DNA of 26,184 bases. Source: a virus. The stretch lies in the IMG/VR virus record IMGVR_UViG_3300000116_000124, positions 3,521-29,704 of that record; one strand, 5' to 3'. This document shows, one piece after another, positions 1-9,400 of the stretch. Both the position numbers and the translations under genes were made by a program. The notes beneath the pieces are model-generated. The model did no database searches and had not been told where the DNA came from. It saw only the letters and a list, made by a program, of their open reading frames with translations. Position 1 is the first letter of the stretch; each line of letters opens with the position of its first letter.

Positions 1-411
1 AATTTAGCTAATATAGAAGCACAAGCACAAGCTAATGCTAAGGCTAGTGAAGCGGCGGCTATGGCTGAGGTTCAAAAGAAGCAAGCTATAGCAGATGTTC
101 AGTTAAAAGTGGAACAAGGTAAATCAAGTTTTGAAATAGAAAGAATGCGAGTTGAGTCCCAAATAAAAAGAGAATTAATGGAATTAGAGTTTAATTACAA
201 TATGCAGCTAGGAGAGCAAAAGGTAATTAGAGAATCAGAAAGAGAAAAAGATATTGAAGAACGTAAAGACAAAAGAGCTAGAATTGTTGGCACACAACAG
301 AGTGCTATAGCAAATCAAAAACAAAAAGAATTAGACGCGATTGATTTTGAAAATCCTGCAATTGTGCAAGATCTAGAAAATCCTATGAGTAGTATACTGT
401 CGCAGTCTTAA
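1..411 (+). CDS. Portal protein, C-terminal end (5' truncated by window edge)
   Basis: The reading frame is open from base 1, so only the last 136 residues are visible. They form a long charged, Ala/Gln/Glu/Lys-rich helix that looks like a coiled coil, with a run reading IEERKDKRARIVGTQQS about 45 residues from the end. In my memory of crAss-like and marine podovirus portal proteins, the C-terminus is this kind of helix with an E-(D/E)-RKD-(K/E)-RT-type motif followed by ATQQS. The portal is the dodecameric ring through which DNA enters and leaves the capsid. Its position just upstream of scaffold-like and major capsid genes fits that order. The ATG at codon 21 is internal and is not taken as the start. 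The catalytic or wing parts are outside the window, so the call rests on the C-terminal motif and on synteny. Confidence 0.72.
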   Translation, partial: NLANIEAQAQANAKASEAAAMAEVQKKQAIADVQLKVEQGKSSFEIERMRVESQIKRELMELEFNYNMQLGEQKVIRESEREKDIEERKDKRARIVGTQQSAIANQKQKELDAIDFENPAIVQDLENPMSSILSQS

Positions 412-416
412 TTATT

Positions 417-442
417 AATTATTATATTATATTATATTATGG
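417..442 (+). repeat. 26-bp ATTAT-repeat leader, copy 1
   Basis: AATT followed by four perfect ATTAT units and GG. The start codon at 439 is formed by the last unit. The identical 26 bases recur at 3561-3586, again fused to a start codon. No Shine-Dalgarno site is present. It may be a promoter/leader or a translation-initiation element suited to a Bacteroidota ribosome; sequence alone does not decide which. Confidence 0.8.
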
Positions 443-1599
443 CAAAATCAGAAAAGGACACTAAAGAACCTTTAAAAGTAAAAAAAAGAGCTAAAAACTT
501 AAGCAAATCAAGTAACACAATTACTAAGGTAGATTTAAATGCTGAGAAAAGACAAGTTGAAGCCGACAAACAACCTACTAAAGTTGTAATACCTTCTGAA
601 ACAAAAGAAGAAACAGTGAAAGCTGAAGAAAATAAAAATGTTTTAGAAGAGGTAATAGACAAACCTGTAGAAGAAAAAGTAGAAGAAAAAGTAGAAGTAA
701 TAAAAGAAATAATAAAAGAAGAAGCTAAAGATCTTGAAGTAGAAGCAAAAGAAGCTATAAGAGATGAAAAAACTTTAGGTATACAACTTCCAGAAAACGT
801 AGAAAAACTAGTTTCATTTATGAATGAAACAGGTGGTAACGTAGAAGATTATGTTACTTTAAATAAAGATTACAGTAAATACGACGATAAACTACTTATA
901 AAAGAATATTATAAAAAAACTAGACCGCATCTAAATGATGATGAAATTAGATTTGTAATGGAAGATAATTTTACATATGATGAAGAAGCGGACGAAGAAA
1001 GATTTGTACGTAAGCAAAAGCTTGCATATAAAGAAGAAGTTGCAAAAGCCAAGAACTTTTTAGAGCAAATAAAAAGTAAATACTATGATGAAATCAAGTT
1101 GAGGCCATCTGTTACTAATGAGCAGAAAAAAGCTATGGACTTTTTCCAACGATACAATAAAGAACAATCAACCATTGCAGCTAAGCGAGATGAGTTTGTA
1201 GATAACACTAAAAACTATTTTAACAACGAATTTGAAGGTTTCAATTTTAAAGTTGGTGAAAAAAAGTTTAAGTATAAACTATCAAATCCTTCTGATGTTG
1301 GTAATAGTCAAGTTGATGTTAGTAAATTTATTAACAAGTTTACTTCAGAAGACGGATCTATTAAAGACATCGATGGTTATCATAAAGCTATGTATGCTGC
1401 TCGTAATGCAGATAGATTAGCAGAGCATTTTTATGAGCAAGGCAAAGCCGATGCTACTAAAGATATAATTGCAAAATCTAAAAACATAAACTCTGAACCA
1501 AGATCAATGGACACTGGTGAAACATTGCCCAATGGTTGGAAAGTTAGAGCTATAAGCGGGGTTGATAGTACTAAATTGAGAATTAAAAAAAGAACATAA
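439..1599 (+). CDS. Scaffold-like capsid assembly protein
   Basis: 386 residues, very rich in Lys and Glu. Residues 1 to about 115 are low-complexity and probably disordered, with VEEKVEEKVEV-type runs. From about residue 117 a more conserved part starts (LPENVEKLVSFMNETGG, then EDYVTLNKDY). It is mostly helical and has a near-C-terminal FYEQGKADA..DIIAKSKNI segment. The combination of a disordered acidic/basic N-terminus, helical body and position between portal and major capsid genes is typical of phage scaffolding proteins, which guide capsid assembly and leave or are degraded before maturation. Similar proteins recur in marine podovirus-type genomes next to this capsid family. No protease motif is visible. 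The start at 439 is the only good one and sits directly on the ATTAT leader. It could instead be an internal head protein that stays in the virion. Confidence 0.62.
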   Translation: MAKSEKDTKEPLKVKKRAKNLSKSSNTITKVDLNAEKRQVEADKQPTKVVIPSETKEETVKAEENKNVLEEVIDKPVEEKVEEKVEVIKEIIKEEAKDLEVEAKEAIRDEKTLGIQLPENVEKLVSFMNETGGNVEDYVTLNKDYSKYDDKLLIKEYYKKTRPHLNDDEIRFVMEDNFTYDEEADEERFVRKQKLAYKEEVAKAKNFLEQIKSKYYDEIKLRPSVTNEQKKAMDFFQRYNKEQSTIAAKRDEFVDNTKNYFNNEFEGFNFKVGEKKFKYKLSNPSDVGNSQVDVSKFINKFTSEDGSIKDIDGYHKAMYAARNADRLAEHFYEQGKADATKDIIAKSKNINSEPRSMDTGETLPNGWKVRAISGVDSTKLRIKKRT

Positions 1600-1616
1600 A
1601 TAAATAAAAAAACAAA

Positions 1617-3110
1617 ATGGCACTAATCCCAGGCGGGAGTTTTCCCGCGTCAATAACGCCTATGCCAAACCAAGTTCTTGTTCAGGATAATTATATTAAT
1701 TTCCAGGACATAGCAGGTGGTTTTAACCAATGGGCACAACAATATCTACCTGAGCTTTATGAGCAAGAGGTAGAAAGATACGGAAACCGAACATTAGCTG
1801 GTTTCTTGAGAATGGTAGGCGCTGAAATGCCTATGACATCTGATCAAGTTGTTTGGACTGAGCAAAACAGATTACACGTCGCATATAACGATGTTGCCGT
1901 TGCTGCTGGAGCTAATTCAACAATAACCGTAACAATAACTCCAGGTACTGGTAACCCAGCAACTTCAGCTATTAGAGAAGGTAACACAATTATTCTAACT
2001 GATAATGCTACAGGTCTTGTATCTGCTAAAGCTTTAGTTACAGATAGAACTTCTGGTGCTACTACTAACGGTTATACTATTGATTGTATATTATATGAAA
2101 CTACTGCTGCTGCTATTCCAGCTGCTATTACAGGTGGAACTTGTAGCTTATTCGTATATGGTTCTGAATTTCCAAAAGGAAGTAACGGAATGGCTGGAGC
2201 TATCGAGCCAGGTGTTACTACTTTTGTTAACTCACCAATTATCTTAAAAGATAACTACGAAATAAGTGGTTCTGATGCTGCACAAATTGGATGGATCGAA
2301 GTTGCTACTGAAGACGGTACTTCTGGATACTTATGGTATCTAAAAGCTGAGTCTGAAACTAGACTAAGATTTGAAGATTATATGGAGATGTCAATGGTTG
2401 AAGGTGTACTTCAAGCTAACGTAAACGGTAACACTCAATTCCCTACTGCTGCTTTTGGCCCAGGCTCTGCACAGCAAATTAAAGGTACTGAAGGTTTGTT
2501 TGCTGCTATTGAAGCTAGAGGTAATGTATTCCAAGGCTTTGCCGGAGCTGCTGCTCCTGGTTCAGGTGCTTTAGGTGATTTTGATGCGATCCTAAAAAAC
2601 TTAGACAAGCAAGGTGCTATTGAAGAAAACATGTTATTCTTGTCAAGAGAAACTGCTCTTGATTTTGATGATATGTTAGCTGCAACAAACGGTGGATACA
2701 ACTCTACTCAATCTGCTTCTTATGGTTTATTTGACAATGAATCAGAAATGGCGTTAAACTTTGGATTTTCAGGTTTTAGACGAGGTTCTTATGACTTCTA
2801 CAAGACTGATTGGAAATACTTAAACGATGCTACTACTAGAGGATTGTCTAAGCAAATTGATGGTGTGATGATACCAGCTGGTACATCTACTGTATACGAT
2901 CAAATGCTAGGATCAAACATCAGACGTCCTTTCTTACACGTAAGATATAGAGCTTCTGAAACTGAAGATAGACGATTTAAAGCATGGATCACTGGATCTG
3001 TTGGTGGTGCTTACACTACTGATTTAGATACAATGAGAGTAAACTTTTTATCTGAAAGATGTTTAGTAACTCAAGCTGCTAATAACTTCGTGTTATTCAA
3101 AGGAGCTTAA
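1617..3110 (+). CDS. Major capsid protein (HK97-fold family)
   Basis: 497 residues, close to the usual size of major capsid proteins in crAss-like and related marine phages. The N-terminus (residues 1-64) has a helical segment QQYLPELYEQEVERYGNRTL followed by EMPMTSDQVVWTEQNRLH (70-87), a pattern I associate with this capsid family. Residues about 95-200 are Thr/Gly/Ala-rich and look like a beta-strand insertion. The C-terminal third has many Gly/Tyr/Trp positions, as in an HK97 A-domain/P-domain core. It forms the icosahedral shell around the genome. The gene starts 17 nt after the scaffold-like gene, behind an A-rich leader with no Shine-Dalgarno site. Codon choice is noticeably less A/T-biased than in neighbours (many GCT, GGT, AAC, TAC), consistent with high expression. 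The fold is inferred, not shown. Confidence 0.84.
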   Translation: MALIPGGSFPASITPMPNQVLVQDNYINFQDIAGGFNQWAQQYLPELYEQEVERYGNRTLAGFLRMVGAEMPMTSDQVVWTEQNRLHVAYNDVAVAAGANSTITVTITPGTGNPATSAIREGNTIILTDNATGLVSAKALVTDRTSGATTNGYTIDCILYETTAAAIPAAITGGTCSLFVYGSEFPKGSNGMAGAIEPGVTTFVNSPIILKDNYEISGSDAAQIGWIEVATEDGTSGYLWYLKAESETRLRFEDYMEMSMVEGVLQANVNGNTQFPTAAFGPGSAQQIKGTEGLFAAIEARGNVFQGFAGAAAPGSGALGDFDAILKNLDKQGAIEENMLFLSRETALDFDDMLAATNGGYNSTQSASYGLFDNESEMALNFGFSGFRRGSYDFYKTDWKYLNDATTRGLSKQIDGVMIPAGTSTVYDQMLGSNIRRPFLHVRYRASETEDRRFKAWITGSVGGAYTTDLDTMRVNFLSERCLVTQAANNFVLFKGA

Positions 3111-3140
3111 TCAATTATTAACATTTTAAAAGATAAAATT

Positions 3141-3521
3141 ATGAGCGCATATATAAAAGGATTAAAATCAGCTGGAACTGCAACTGCAGCTCCAACTTTT
3201 GACTTAATCAACGTTGACGGAGTTAACAAAGTAAGTTTTACAGGATCTGCTGGATCTAGCCACGTATTAGTATTACACTATGACGGTTTAGTAGTAGACG
3301 CTGCTGGAACTGGTTATGTTGCACCAAGCTTAAACATTGCTTTGCCTGACACTAATACGTCATCAACTACAGTTATAAGAAATGCTTTTGCAGATGCTAT
3401 GAAAGCTGCTGTTCAAGCACCAGGAAGTATACCTGATTTATTCCCTGCTCAACCTAACGGTGAGTTTGGAGTTAATCAAATAATTACTTCTGCTACATCT
3501 TCGTTTGAAGCTGTTGCATAA
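3141..3521 (+). CDS. Small capsid-adjacent protein, possible head decoration protein
   Basis: 126 residues, Ala/Ser/Thr/Val-rich, predicted mostly beta, with no cysteine and few charges. It starts 30 nt after the major capsid gene and ends 14 nt before a strong terminator, so it is likely transcribed with the capsid gene and at a similar level. Small beta-rich proteins encoded directly after a major capsid gene often bind the outer capsid surface as decoration or cement proteins; that role is inferred from size, composition and position only. I do not recognise a named family. The leader TAAAATTATGA lacks a Shine-Dalgarno site. Alternatives are a small head-completion protein or a minor virion component. 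Confidence 0.6.
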   Translation: MSAYIKGLKSAGTATAAPTFDLINVDGVNKVSFTGSAGSSHVLVLHYDGLVVDAAGTGYVAPSLNIALPDTNTSSTTVIRNAFADAMKAAVQAPGSIPDLFPAQPNGEFGVNQIITSATSSFEAVA

Positions 3522-3532
3522 AACACAGTAAT

Positions 3533-3560
3533 AAGATCCCGCTTAGGCGGGGTCTTTTTT
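3533..3560 (+). terminator. Rho-independent terminator after the capsid genes
   Basis: GATCCCGC pairs with GCGGGGTC across the loop TTAG (one T-G wobble), extended by flanking A-T pairs and followed by six T. The G+C-rich stem stands out in an A/T-rich intergenic gap. It would end or reduce transcripts from the capsid and decoration genes before the 266-aa gene. Confidence 0.85.
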
Positions 3561-3586
3561 AATTATTATATTATATTATATTATGG
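3561..3586 (+). repeat. 26-bp ATTAT-repeat leader, copy 2
   Basis: Identical over 26 bases to 417-442 and begins at the end of the T-tract of the preceding terminator. Its last ATTAT unit provides the ATG at 3583. Lying between a terminator and a start codon, it is a reasonable candidate for a promoter plus leader that restarts expression downstream, or for a translation enhancer. Confidence 0.8.
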
Positions 3587-4383
3587 AAGAAACAAAAACA
3601 AAAAAGGCACCAGTTAAAAAAGCTGCGCCTGTAGAAAAAAAGCCAGTAGATAACTGGGAATACAAAACAAGAAGATATTTCTTGATAGGTATGCAAAAAC
3701 CATTAACTCATACTATACCTAGTAAACATAGTCAACGATACCCATTAGTTTATTTCGATAAAGACTTAGGTTATGAAAGAGAGTTAAGATATGCAACTAA
3801 TCAAAAAAGCATATTTGTAGATGAGCAGAAAGGTTCTGTAACATTAAAGCATATTGTATTTGAAGATGGTATTTTAGTTGTACCTTCTGAAAAAAGAAAC
3901 TTACAAGAGTTCCTAGAAAAACACCCTCATAATGGAGTTATATTTAATGAGTTTGATCCTATTATTGAAGCAGAAGATCAATACGATTATTTAGAACTAG
4001 AAATTGACGCAATGAATATAGCATACGAAATGGATATAGATCATGCTGAAGCCATAATGAGAGTTGAAGTAGGATCTAGCGTGTCTAACATGAGTTCTAA
4101 GGAGCTTAAAAGAGATTTATTATTATTTGCTAAGAAAAACCCTAAACTATTAATAGACTTAGCTAATGATGAAAATGTTATTTTAAGAAACTTCGCTATT
4201 AGAGCATGTGAAGAAAATATAATTGAACTTAGTCAAGATCAAAGATCTTTTACTTGGAAAAGTAATGGTAGAAAATTAATGAATATACCTTTTGATGAAA
4301 ACGCCTATTCAGCTATGGCTGCTTGGTTTAAAACAGATGAAGGGCTTGAAGTTTATAGATCTATAGAGAAAAAGTTTAAATAA
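3583..4383 (+). CDS. Conserved virion-module protein of unknown function (266 aa)
   Basis: The N-terminal 20 residues are Lys/Ala/Pro-rich and look disordered. A conserved-looking body follows: KTRRYFLIGMQKPLTHTIPSKH (about 28-49), RELRYATNQKSIFVDEQKG, an acidic stretch FDPIIEAEDQYDYLELEIDAMN, and a helical C-terminal half with SSKELKRDLLLFAKKNPKLL and FAIRACEENIIELSQDQRSF. I recall close relatives in many marine phage genomes at this same place between capsid and ring-protein genes, without an assigned activity. There is no signal peptide, membrane segment or catalytic motif. It is flanked by terminators on both sides, so it forms its own transcription segment. That could mean a head-tail or DNA-linked role expressed at a level different from the capsid protein. 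No function is proposed with confidence. Confidence 0.8.
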   Translation: MEETKTKKAPVKKAAPVEKKPVDNWEYKTRRYFLIGMQKPLTHTIPSKHSQRYPLVYFDKDLGYERELRYATNQKSIFVDEQKGSVTLKHIVFEDGILVVPSEKRNLQEFLEKHPHNGVIFNEFDPIIEAEDQYDYLELEIDAMNIAYEMDIDHAEAIMRVEVGSSVSNMSSKELKRDLLLFAKKNPKLLIDLANDENVILRNFAIRACEENIIELSQDQRSFTWKSNGRKLMNIPFDENAYSAMAAWFKTDEGLEVYRSIEKKFK

Positions 4384-4396
4384 CAAGTGATTATAA
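4382..4396 (+). repeat. 15-bp motif AACAAGTGATTATAA, copy 1
   Basis: The motif begins within the stop codon of the 266-aa gene and lies a few bases before a terminator hairpin. The same 15 bases occur at 11270-11284 just before the 642-aa tail gene. Intergenic placement of both copies suggests a regulatory element, but two copies are weak evidence. Confidence 0.5.
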
Positions 4397-4399
4397 TAT

Positions 4400-4428
4400 A
4401 GGGTGGTATTCTGCCACCCTTTTTTTTT
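4400..4428 (+). terminator. Rho-independent terminator before the ring-protein genes
   Basis: AGGGTGG (4400-4406) pairs perfectly with CCACCCT (4414-4420) over a 7-nt loop, followed by an uninterrupted run of T to 4428. It separates the 266-aa gene from the neck/tail genes, whose first start codon lies 12 nt after the T-run. Confidence 0.86.
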
Positions 4429-4440
4429 AAATACACAAAT

Positions 4441-5193
4441 ATGGCGATTAACGTAAACACTGTATACACAACTGTATTAGCTATACTAAATAAAGAGCAA
4501 AGAGGTTATTTAACACCTTATGAATTTAATACACTAGCTAAACAAGCTCAATTAGAAATATTTGAAAAATATTTTGATGACTTAAATGTTCAGTTAAGAA
4601 GTCCTCAAAACACAAGTGAATATGCAGATAGAGTTAAAACGCTGCAAGAAAAAATTAACGCATTTGAAACATCAGCTGTAGTTCCTGTAACACTGTCTGG
4701 TAGTTTTGGTCAATATAATTTTTCAGCACAAAACCCTGCTGTTCATAGATTTGGTATGTTAGAATACACTAACGGATCTTTACTTCCAGTAGAGGTGGAA
4801 AAAGTACCAAAACATGAATTTTTGTTAACTAGAAGATCTCAGTTAACAGCTCCAACTTCAAAATATCCTATATGTTATATAGAGGGTACTACTATAAACA
4901 TACTACCAGGCATTGCTAGTGTTGCTAGCGCTAACGGCTCTCCTGCACAAGTTTATAATTTAGAGTATGTTAAAAAACCAATTGATCCTGTTTGGGGTTT
5001 CACTGTTGGAACTCTAGGCCAATATGTATACGACAGTGGCTCTGCATCTGTTGATTTTGACATATCTAGTTTAGATCAATCAGAGCTTATATTAAAAATA
5101 TTAACATATGCTGGTGTTATAGTTAGAGACCCAGAAATTGTTCAAGCAGCTGCTGGTGCAGTAGCACAAATAGATAATCAACAACAACAATAA
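4441..5193 (+). CDS. Head-tail ring/adaptor protein 1
   Basis: 250 residues. The N-terminal 45 residues (VNTVYTTVLAILNKEQRGYLTPYEFN, then LAKQAQLEIFEKYFDDLN) form a helical pattern that I recognise from neck proteins of crAss-like and marine podovirus-type phages, where such proteins make a ring under the portal. A Gln/Asn-containing middle helix is followed by a beta-rich part, and the end is Ala/Gln-rich with a poly-Gln finish. It starts right after a terminator and stops 3 nt before the next ring-type gene, so the two are translated from one message. The ring role is by family resemblance and position. No catalytic residues are expected or seen. Confidence 0.68.
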   Translation: MAINVNTVYTTVLAILNKEQRGYLTPYEFNTLAKQAQLEIFEKYFDDLNVQLRSPQNTSEYADRVKTLQEKINAFETSAVVPVTLSGSFGQYNFSAQNPAVHRFGMLEYTNGSLLPVEVEKVPKHEFLLTRRSQLTAPTSKYPICYIEGTTINILPGIASVASANGSPAQVYNLEYVKKPIDPVWGFTVGTLGQYVYDSGSASVDFDISSLDQSELILKILTYAGVIVRDPEIVQAAAGAVAQIDNQQQQ

Positions 5194-5196
5194 GCT

Positions 5197-6402
5197 ATGA
5201 CTAAAACAGTTGCAACAATACCGATGCAGGAAAACAACGCACAATATTATGCGGGTCAACAAATAGTATCTACTACAGGGGGAGGTGGAAATAACTTTAG
5301 TTTTCCAAATCTTAATACTACACTTATTAGTAACTATGATCAATTTGGTACTCAAGTTAGAAGTACAGGTAATTTTTCAGTACATTTACTAGACACTGCT
5401 GCTACAGTTCCTTCTACAGCTAATTTAATAAGCCCTGTTCTTGTTTCAGTTTCAAACGACACTAATAATACTTTATTATTTCAAAATGCTTTAGCTGCAG
5501 ATAAGTTTGTGTTTTTACAATTAACAGACGTAGCCATAGCAGATAATTATGGTAGTTATAGCTACTTATCTTTAGATGACGTAATAAACAATTTTTTAAC
5601 AGCTTATGTTGGACAAGATAAAGTTGTGCAAACTGTTAAACGTAGCGATGTTTTATTTTATGCTAGAAGAGCAATGCAAGAGTTATCTTATGATACTTTA
5701 CCATCTGCAAAATCTATGGAACTTACTATTTCTCCTAATTTAACAGTTCCAATACCTCAAGACTATGTTAACTATGTTAGATTAGCTTGGAGTGATGCTA
5801 ATGGCGTACTACACACCATATATCCATTAAATGGTCTAAGTGGTAATCCAACTGAACTTCCTGCTCAAGACTCTCAAGGTATACCAACCCAAGATGCTTT
5901 TAGTAATAATTTACAAGCTGCTCAGTCTCTAATAGAAGAAAAATGGGCAGCAGCTAACAATAAAGACTTAAGTGGTAACTACGATCCGTATAATAACAAT
6001 GGTGTTTATGATTACATATGGTGGAAACAAGCTTATGGACAAAGATACGGCTTACAACCTTCTACATCTCAAACAAATGGTTATTTTAGTATAAATCAAA
6101 GATTAGGTACTTTTTCTTTTTCTAGCAATTTAAAAAATAAAATTATAGAATTATCTTATATATCTGATGGTTTAAGCGTTAATTTAAATTCTATTGTACC
6201 TAAACTCATTGAAGATGCTATGTACTCAAAAATAATGTCTAACATCGTGCAACCAAGAAGAGATGTTGACGGAGGTACAAAACAGTTTTACAAAAGAGAT
6301 GCTTACGTTAAAACAAGAAATGCAAAAATAAGATTACAAAATCTAAAGCTTGATGAAATAGTTCAAGTATTTAGAAACCAAGCTAAATGGATTAAACACT
6401 AA
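5197..6402 (+). CDS. Head-tail ring/connector protein 2 with an N-terminal extension
   Basis: 401 residues. From about residue 122 the sequence SYLSLDDVINNFLTAYVG..., then RSDVLFYARRAMQELSYDTL and PIPQDYVNYVRLAWSD, matches my memory of a second neck/connector protein that accompanies ring protein 1 in marine podovirus-type genomes. The C-terminus is basic and helical (KTRNAKIRLQNLKLDEIVQVFRNQAKW). Residues 1-120 are a Ser/Thr/Asn-rich beta-type segment with a GGGG run that I do not remember as part of this family; it looks like an added domain. The gene is 3 nt after ring protein 1 and 4 nt before the stabilisation protein, so the three are tightly coupled. It likely forms part of the short neck between portal and tail. 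Confidence 0.66.
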   Translation: MTKTVATIPMQENNAQYYAGQQIVSTTGGGGNNFSFPNLNTTLISNYDQFGTQVRSTGNFSVHLLDTAATVPSTANLISPVLVSVSNDTNNTLLFQNALAADKFVFLQLTDVAIADNYGSYSYLSLDDVINNFLTAYVGQDKVVQTVKRSDVLFYARRAMQELSYDTLPSAKSMELTISPNLTVPIPQDYVNYVRLAWSDANGVLHTIYPLNGLSGNPTELPAQDSQGIPTQDAFSNNLQAAQSLIEEKWAAANNKDLSGNYDPYNNNGVYDYIWWKQAYGQRYGLQPSTSQTNGYFSINQRLGTFSFSSNLKNKIIELSYISDGLSVNLNSIVPKLIEDAMYSKIMSNIVQPRRDVDGGTKQFYKRDAYVKTRNAKIRLQNLKLDEIVQVFRNQAKWIKH

Positions 6403-6406
6403 TTAA

Positions 6407-9400
6407 ATGCAAAATCGTTTTCAACACACATTTACTAAATCTAAAATGAATAAAGATTTAGATGCTAGATTAATTGCTAATGACGAGTATAGAGACGGCG
6501 TTAATATATCTGTTTCAAGAGCTGAAGCTGATGATGTTGGTGCGTTAGAAAACATACTAGGTAACTCCTTAATAAGCTCAATAGCTAGTTCTTCTCCTTT
6601 TTTAATGCAGACAATAGGTTGGTATTTTAATCCTGACAACGATAAATTATATTTGTTTGATACTAACTATCAAGACAACTCAAACGATCAAATTTCAAGT
6701 TTTGCACCAGTAGGATCTTTACATAGAATAATTGTTGTAGACCCAGCTGCTCAAACTTTTTCTGTTATAGTTCAAGGTAGATTTTTGAATTTTTCTTGGA
6801 ATAGCCCTATATTAGATATTGCTATATTAGAAAATTTAATGTTTTGGACAGATTTTAGAAATCAACCAAGAGTCATAAATATAAAAACAGCTGAAGCAAA
6901 CACAACTTATTACAACAATGAAGACCACGTTTCTGTGGCAAAATATTATCCTTATAAACCTATACAACTAACTAATGAACAAGTGGGAAAAGCTGGGTGG
7001 ATTAATGACAATAACACGTATGAAAGCGCATTTGACGGTTTAAATATATATAATTTTTTCTTAGTTGCAAAATCTGGAACTCCTACATGGGGTGTTTCTG
7101 TAGCTTTTGAAAAAATAATCGGTAACATAAGCTATGATTCTAATGGTGATTTAAAAACTTTTGCTCCAAATATAGGTTTACAAGGTTACGTTAAGGGGGC
7201 TGACAATAATTTGTGGGACTTTAAAGTTGCAAATGTTGAAGTAGATCCAACTGGTAGTACTTACCCGTCTCCATACAATGGAGGTTATAAAATTTCTATA
7301 GATAGAGATTTATCAAACGCTCTTGCCTTAGGAGCTGGAGATGGTGGAGCTCCAACTGACCCAAGTAAACTTTTATACCTAATAGATCAAACTTCAAAAA
7401 ATGTTAGTTCACCTTGGCTTGATGAGGATCAAGTTAAATTAGAAGTAAAAACTGTTTCTAGTTCAGTAGGTGGACTTTTAGTCTACTCAAATACAGCTGG
7501 AGCTCCATTTGCTCAAGCATTGTATGCTAAAGGAACAAATACACAAGCCGCTGGGTTAGGCACTGATGTTTTTAAAATACTAAATCATTTTCCAAAAAAC
7601 GATAACCCTACAGGAACTGCTCCGCTTTTAAATAGCACTGGCTTTCCTAGAATAATGTCTCCTAAATTAGATCCATTAGATTATTATGTTGTAACTGGTT
7701 TAGTTCCTGTCGACGGATCAGGTAGTTCTGGAACGCTAGGGTTTTCAATATCTAAATTAAGTGGTTTTGTAGACGGGGAATTAACGTCAATTGCACCAAA
7801 TACTATATTGGCGGGAGGCGATTTAATTTCTATACACTGGCCTAACAAGTTTTATAATTACGAATTTCCTGGTGATTCTAATTTTTTAAAAGAAAAGTTT
7901 GTAAGATTTGCTTATAGGTTTAAGTACGATGATGGACAATACTCTTTAATATCTCCCTTTACACAAAGCGTTTTTATTCCAAAGCAAAAAGGTTATTTTT
8001 TAAAAAAAATAGGTAAACAAAAAACAACTGGAATAAGCGAAAACAACTACGTACCTCAAGAAAATACTTTTGGAGAAAACACCATAAATGATTTTATGGT
8101 TAACGAAATCACTCAATCAACATTAAAGATCTCAACAGAATATAATGTTAACCAATTAGCTGATAAATTAAAAGTTTCTGAAATAGATATACTTTACAAA
8201 GAGTCAGATACTAATAACATAATGGTTGTAGAAACTTTAAAAGTTACAGATTCATCTATTACTCAAAATTCAAGTAAATTCATTGAATACGTTTATCAAT
8301 CAAGAAAACCAATAAAAACTCTTAGGTCAGCGGAAACAACTAGAGTTTATGACTTAGTCCCTACAAGAGCCAAAACTTTATCTTCAGCAGGCAATAGAAT
8401 AATATATGGAAACTTTTTTGATAGACCAACTTCACCACTAGGTTTAACTTTTTTTGCTTGTGCAAATCAAAAATTTACTCCTGCAACTACAACGCAAGTT
8501 AATAGATCAACAGGTGGTAACCAGTATAATCAAAGTCCTTTTTTACCTAATAAATATTCAAATGTTTCTTATCCTAACTCAAGTTTAAAACAAAACAGAA
8601 ATTATCAAGTTGGTATAGTGCTGCAAGATAGATACGGAAGATCTTCTGATGTTATATTGTCTAATTTTTCAGAAACTAATTTTACATTAAGAACTGGATC
8701 TTACAAAGAAGATCCTTTAACGTTTTTTGGATCAACTCTTTTTCATGAATATTTACCATCAGTAATAAGTCCTTTAACTCCTTACGCTGAAATTACGCAA
8801 TCAAATAAAGTTTACTCAGGAATAGTTAATTGGCCAGGAGACTCTTTAAAAGTATTATTTGTTGAACAAGTACCAAGATCTGTTACAGGAGTATCTGGTT
8901 ACCCAGGTCTTTATAAAGATCCTTTTGTAACTTCTACAATGGCAAATGCAACAATTTCACCTGGTAGTTACATAGACGTGCCTACTGGTGGTATAGTTGA
9001 CAGTGTACAACCTGGTATGGAAGTTTTTTGGACTATAGGTCTTACGGAATACTCTGCTTTTGTTCAGTCAGTTATTGTTTTAAATAATGCTACTACAAAC
9101 AGAATAAACCTTGTTAATGACGCAGGTGGCAGTGTTGGAGCGCAAGGAGATAATATTATACCTGCCTTTCCAAATACTAGTGTATTTGAATTTTATGAAG
9201 TTAACAATCCCATTGGTTGGTATTCTTATAAAATAGTCGTTAAACAAACTGAGCAAGATTATTATAACGTATATTTACCAAGCCTTTTAGATGGAGCTCC
9301 AGTAATAAAACCTTTTAGTCTAAACGTTCATTTTACTATTAATTCTAATGTTGCAAATATGCAGCCTATTGGAGATATGGAGTATTTAACATTTCCTCTT

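Noticed and set aside
61-63. ATG at 61 as the start of the first gene
   Set aside because: The frame is open back to base 1 with the same Ala/Gln helical composition, so the gene is truncated by the window and not started here.
660-740. GAAGAAAAAGTA repeats as a possible tandem DNA repeat or iteron
   Set aside because: They lie in frame inside the scaffold-like gene and encode a degenerate Val-Glu-Glu-Lys charged stretch; no intergenic counterpart is present.
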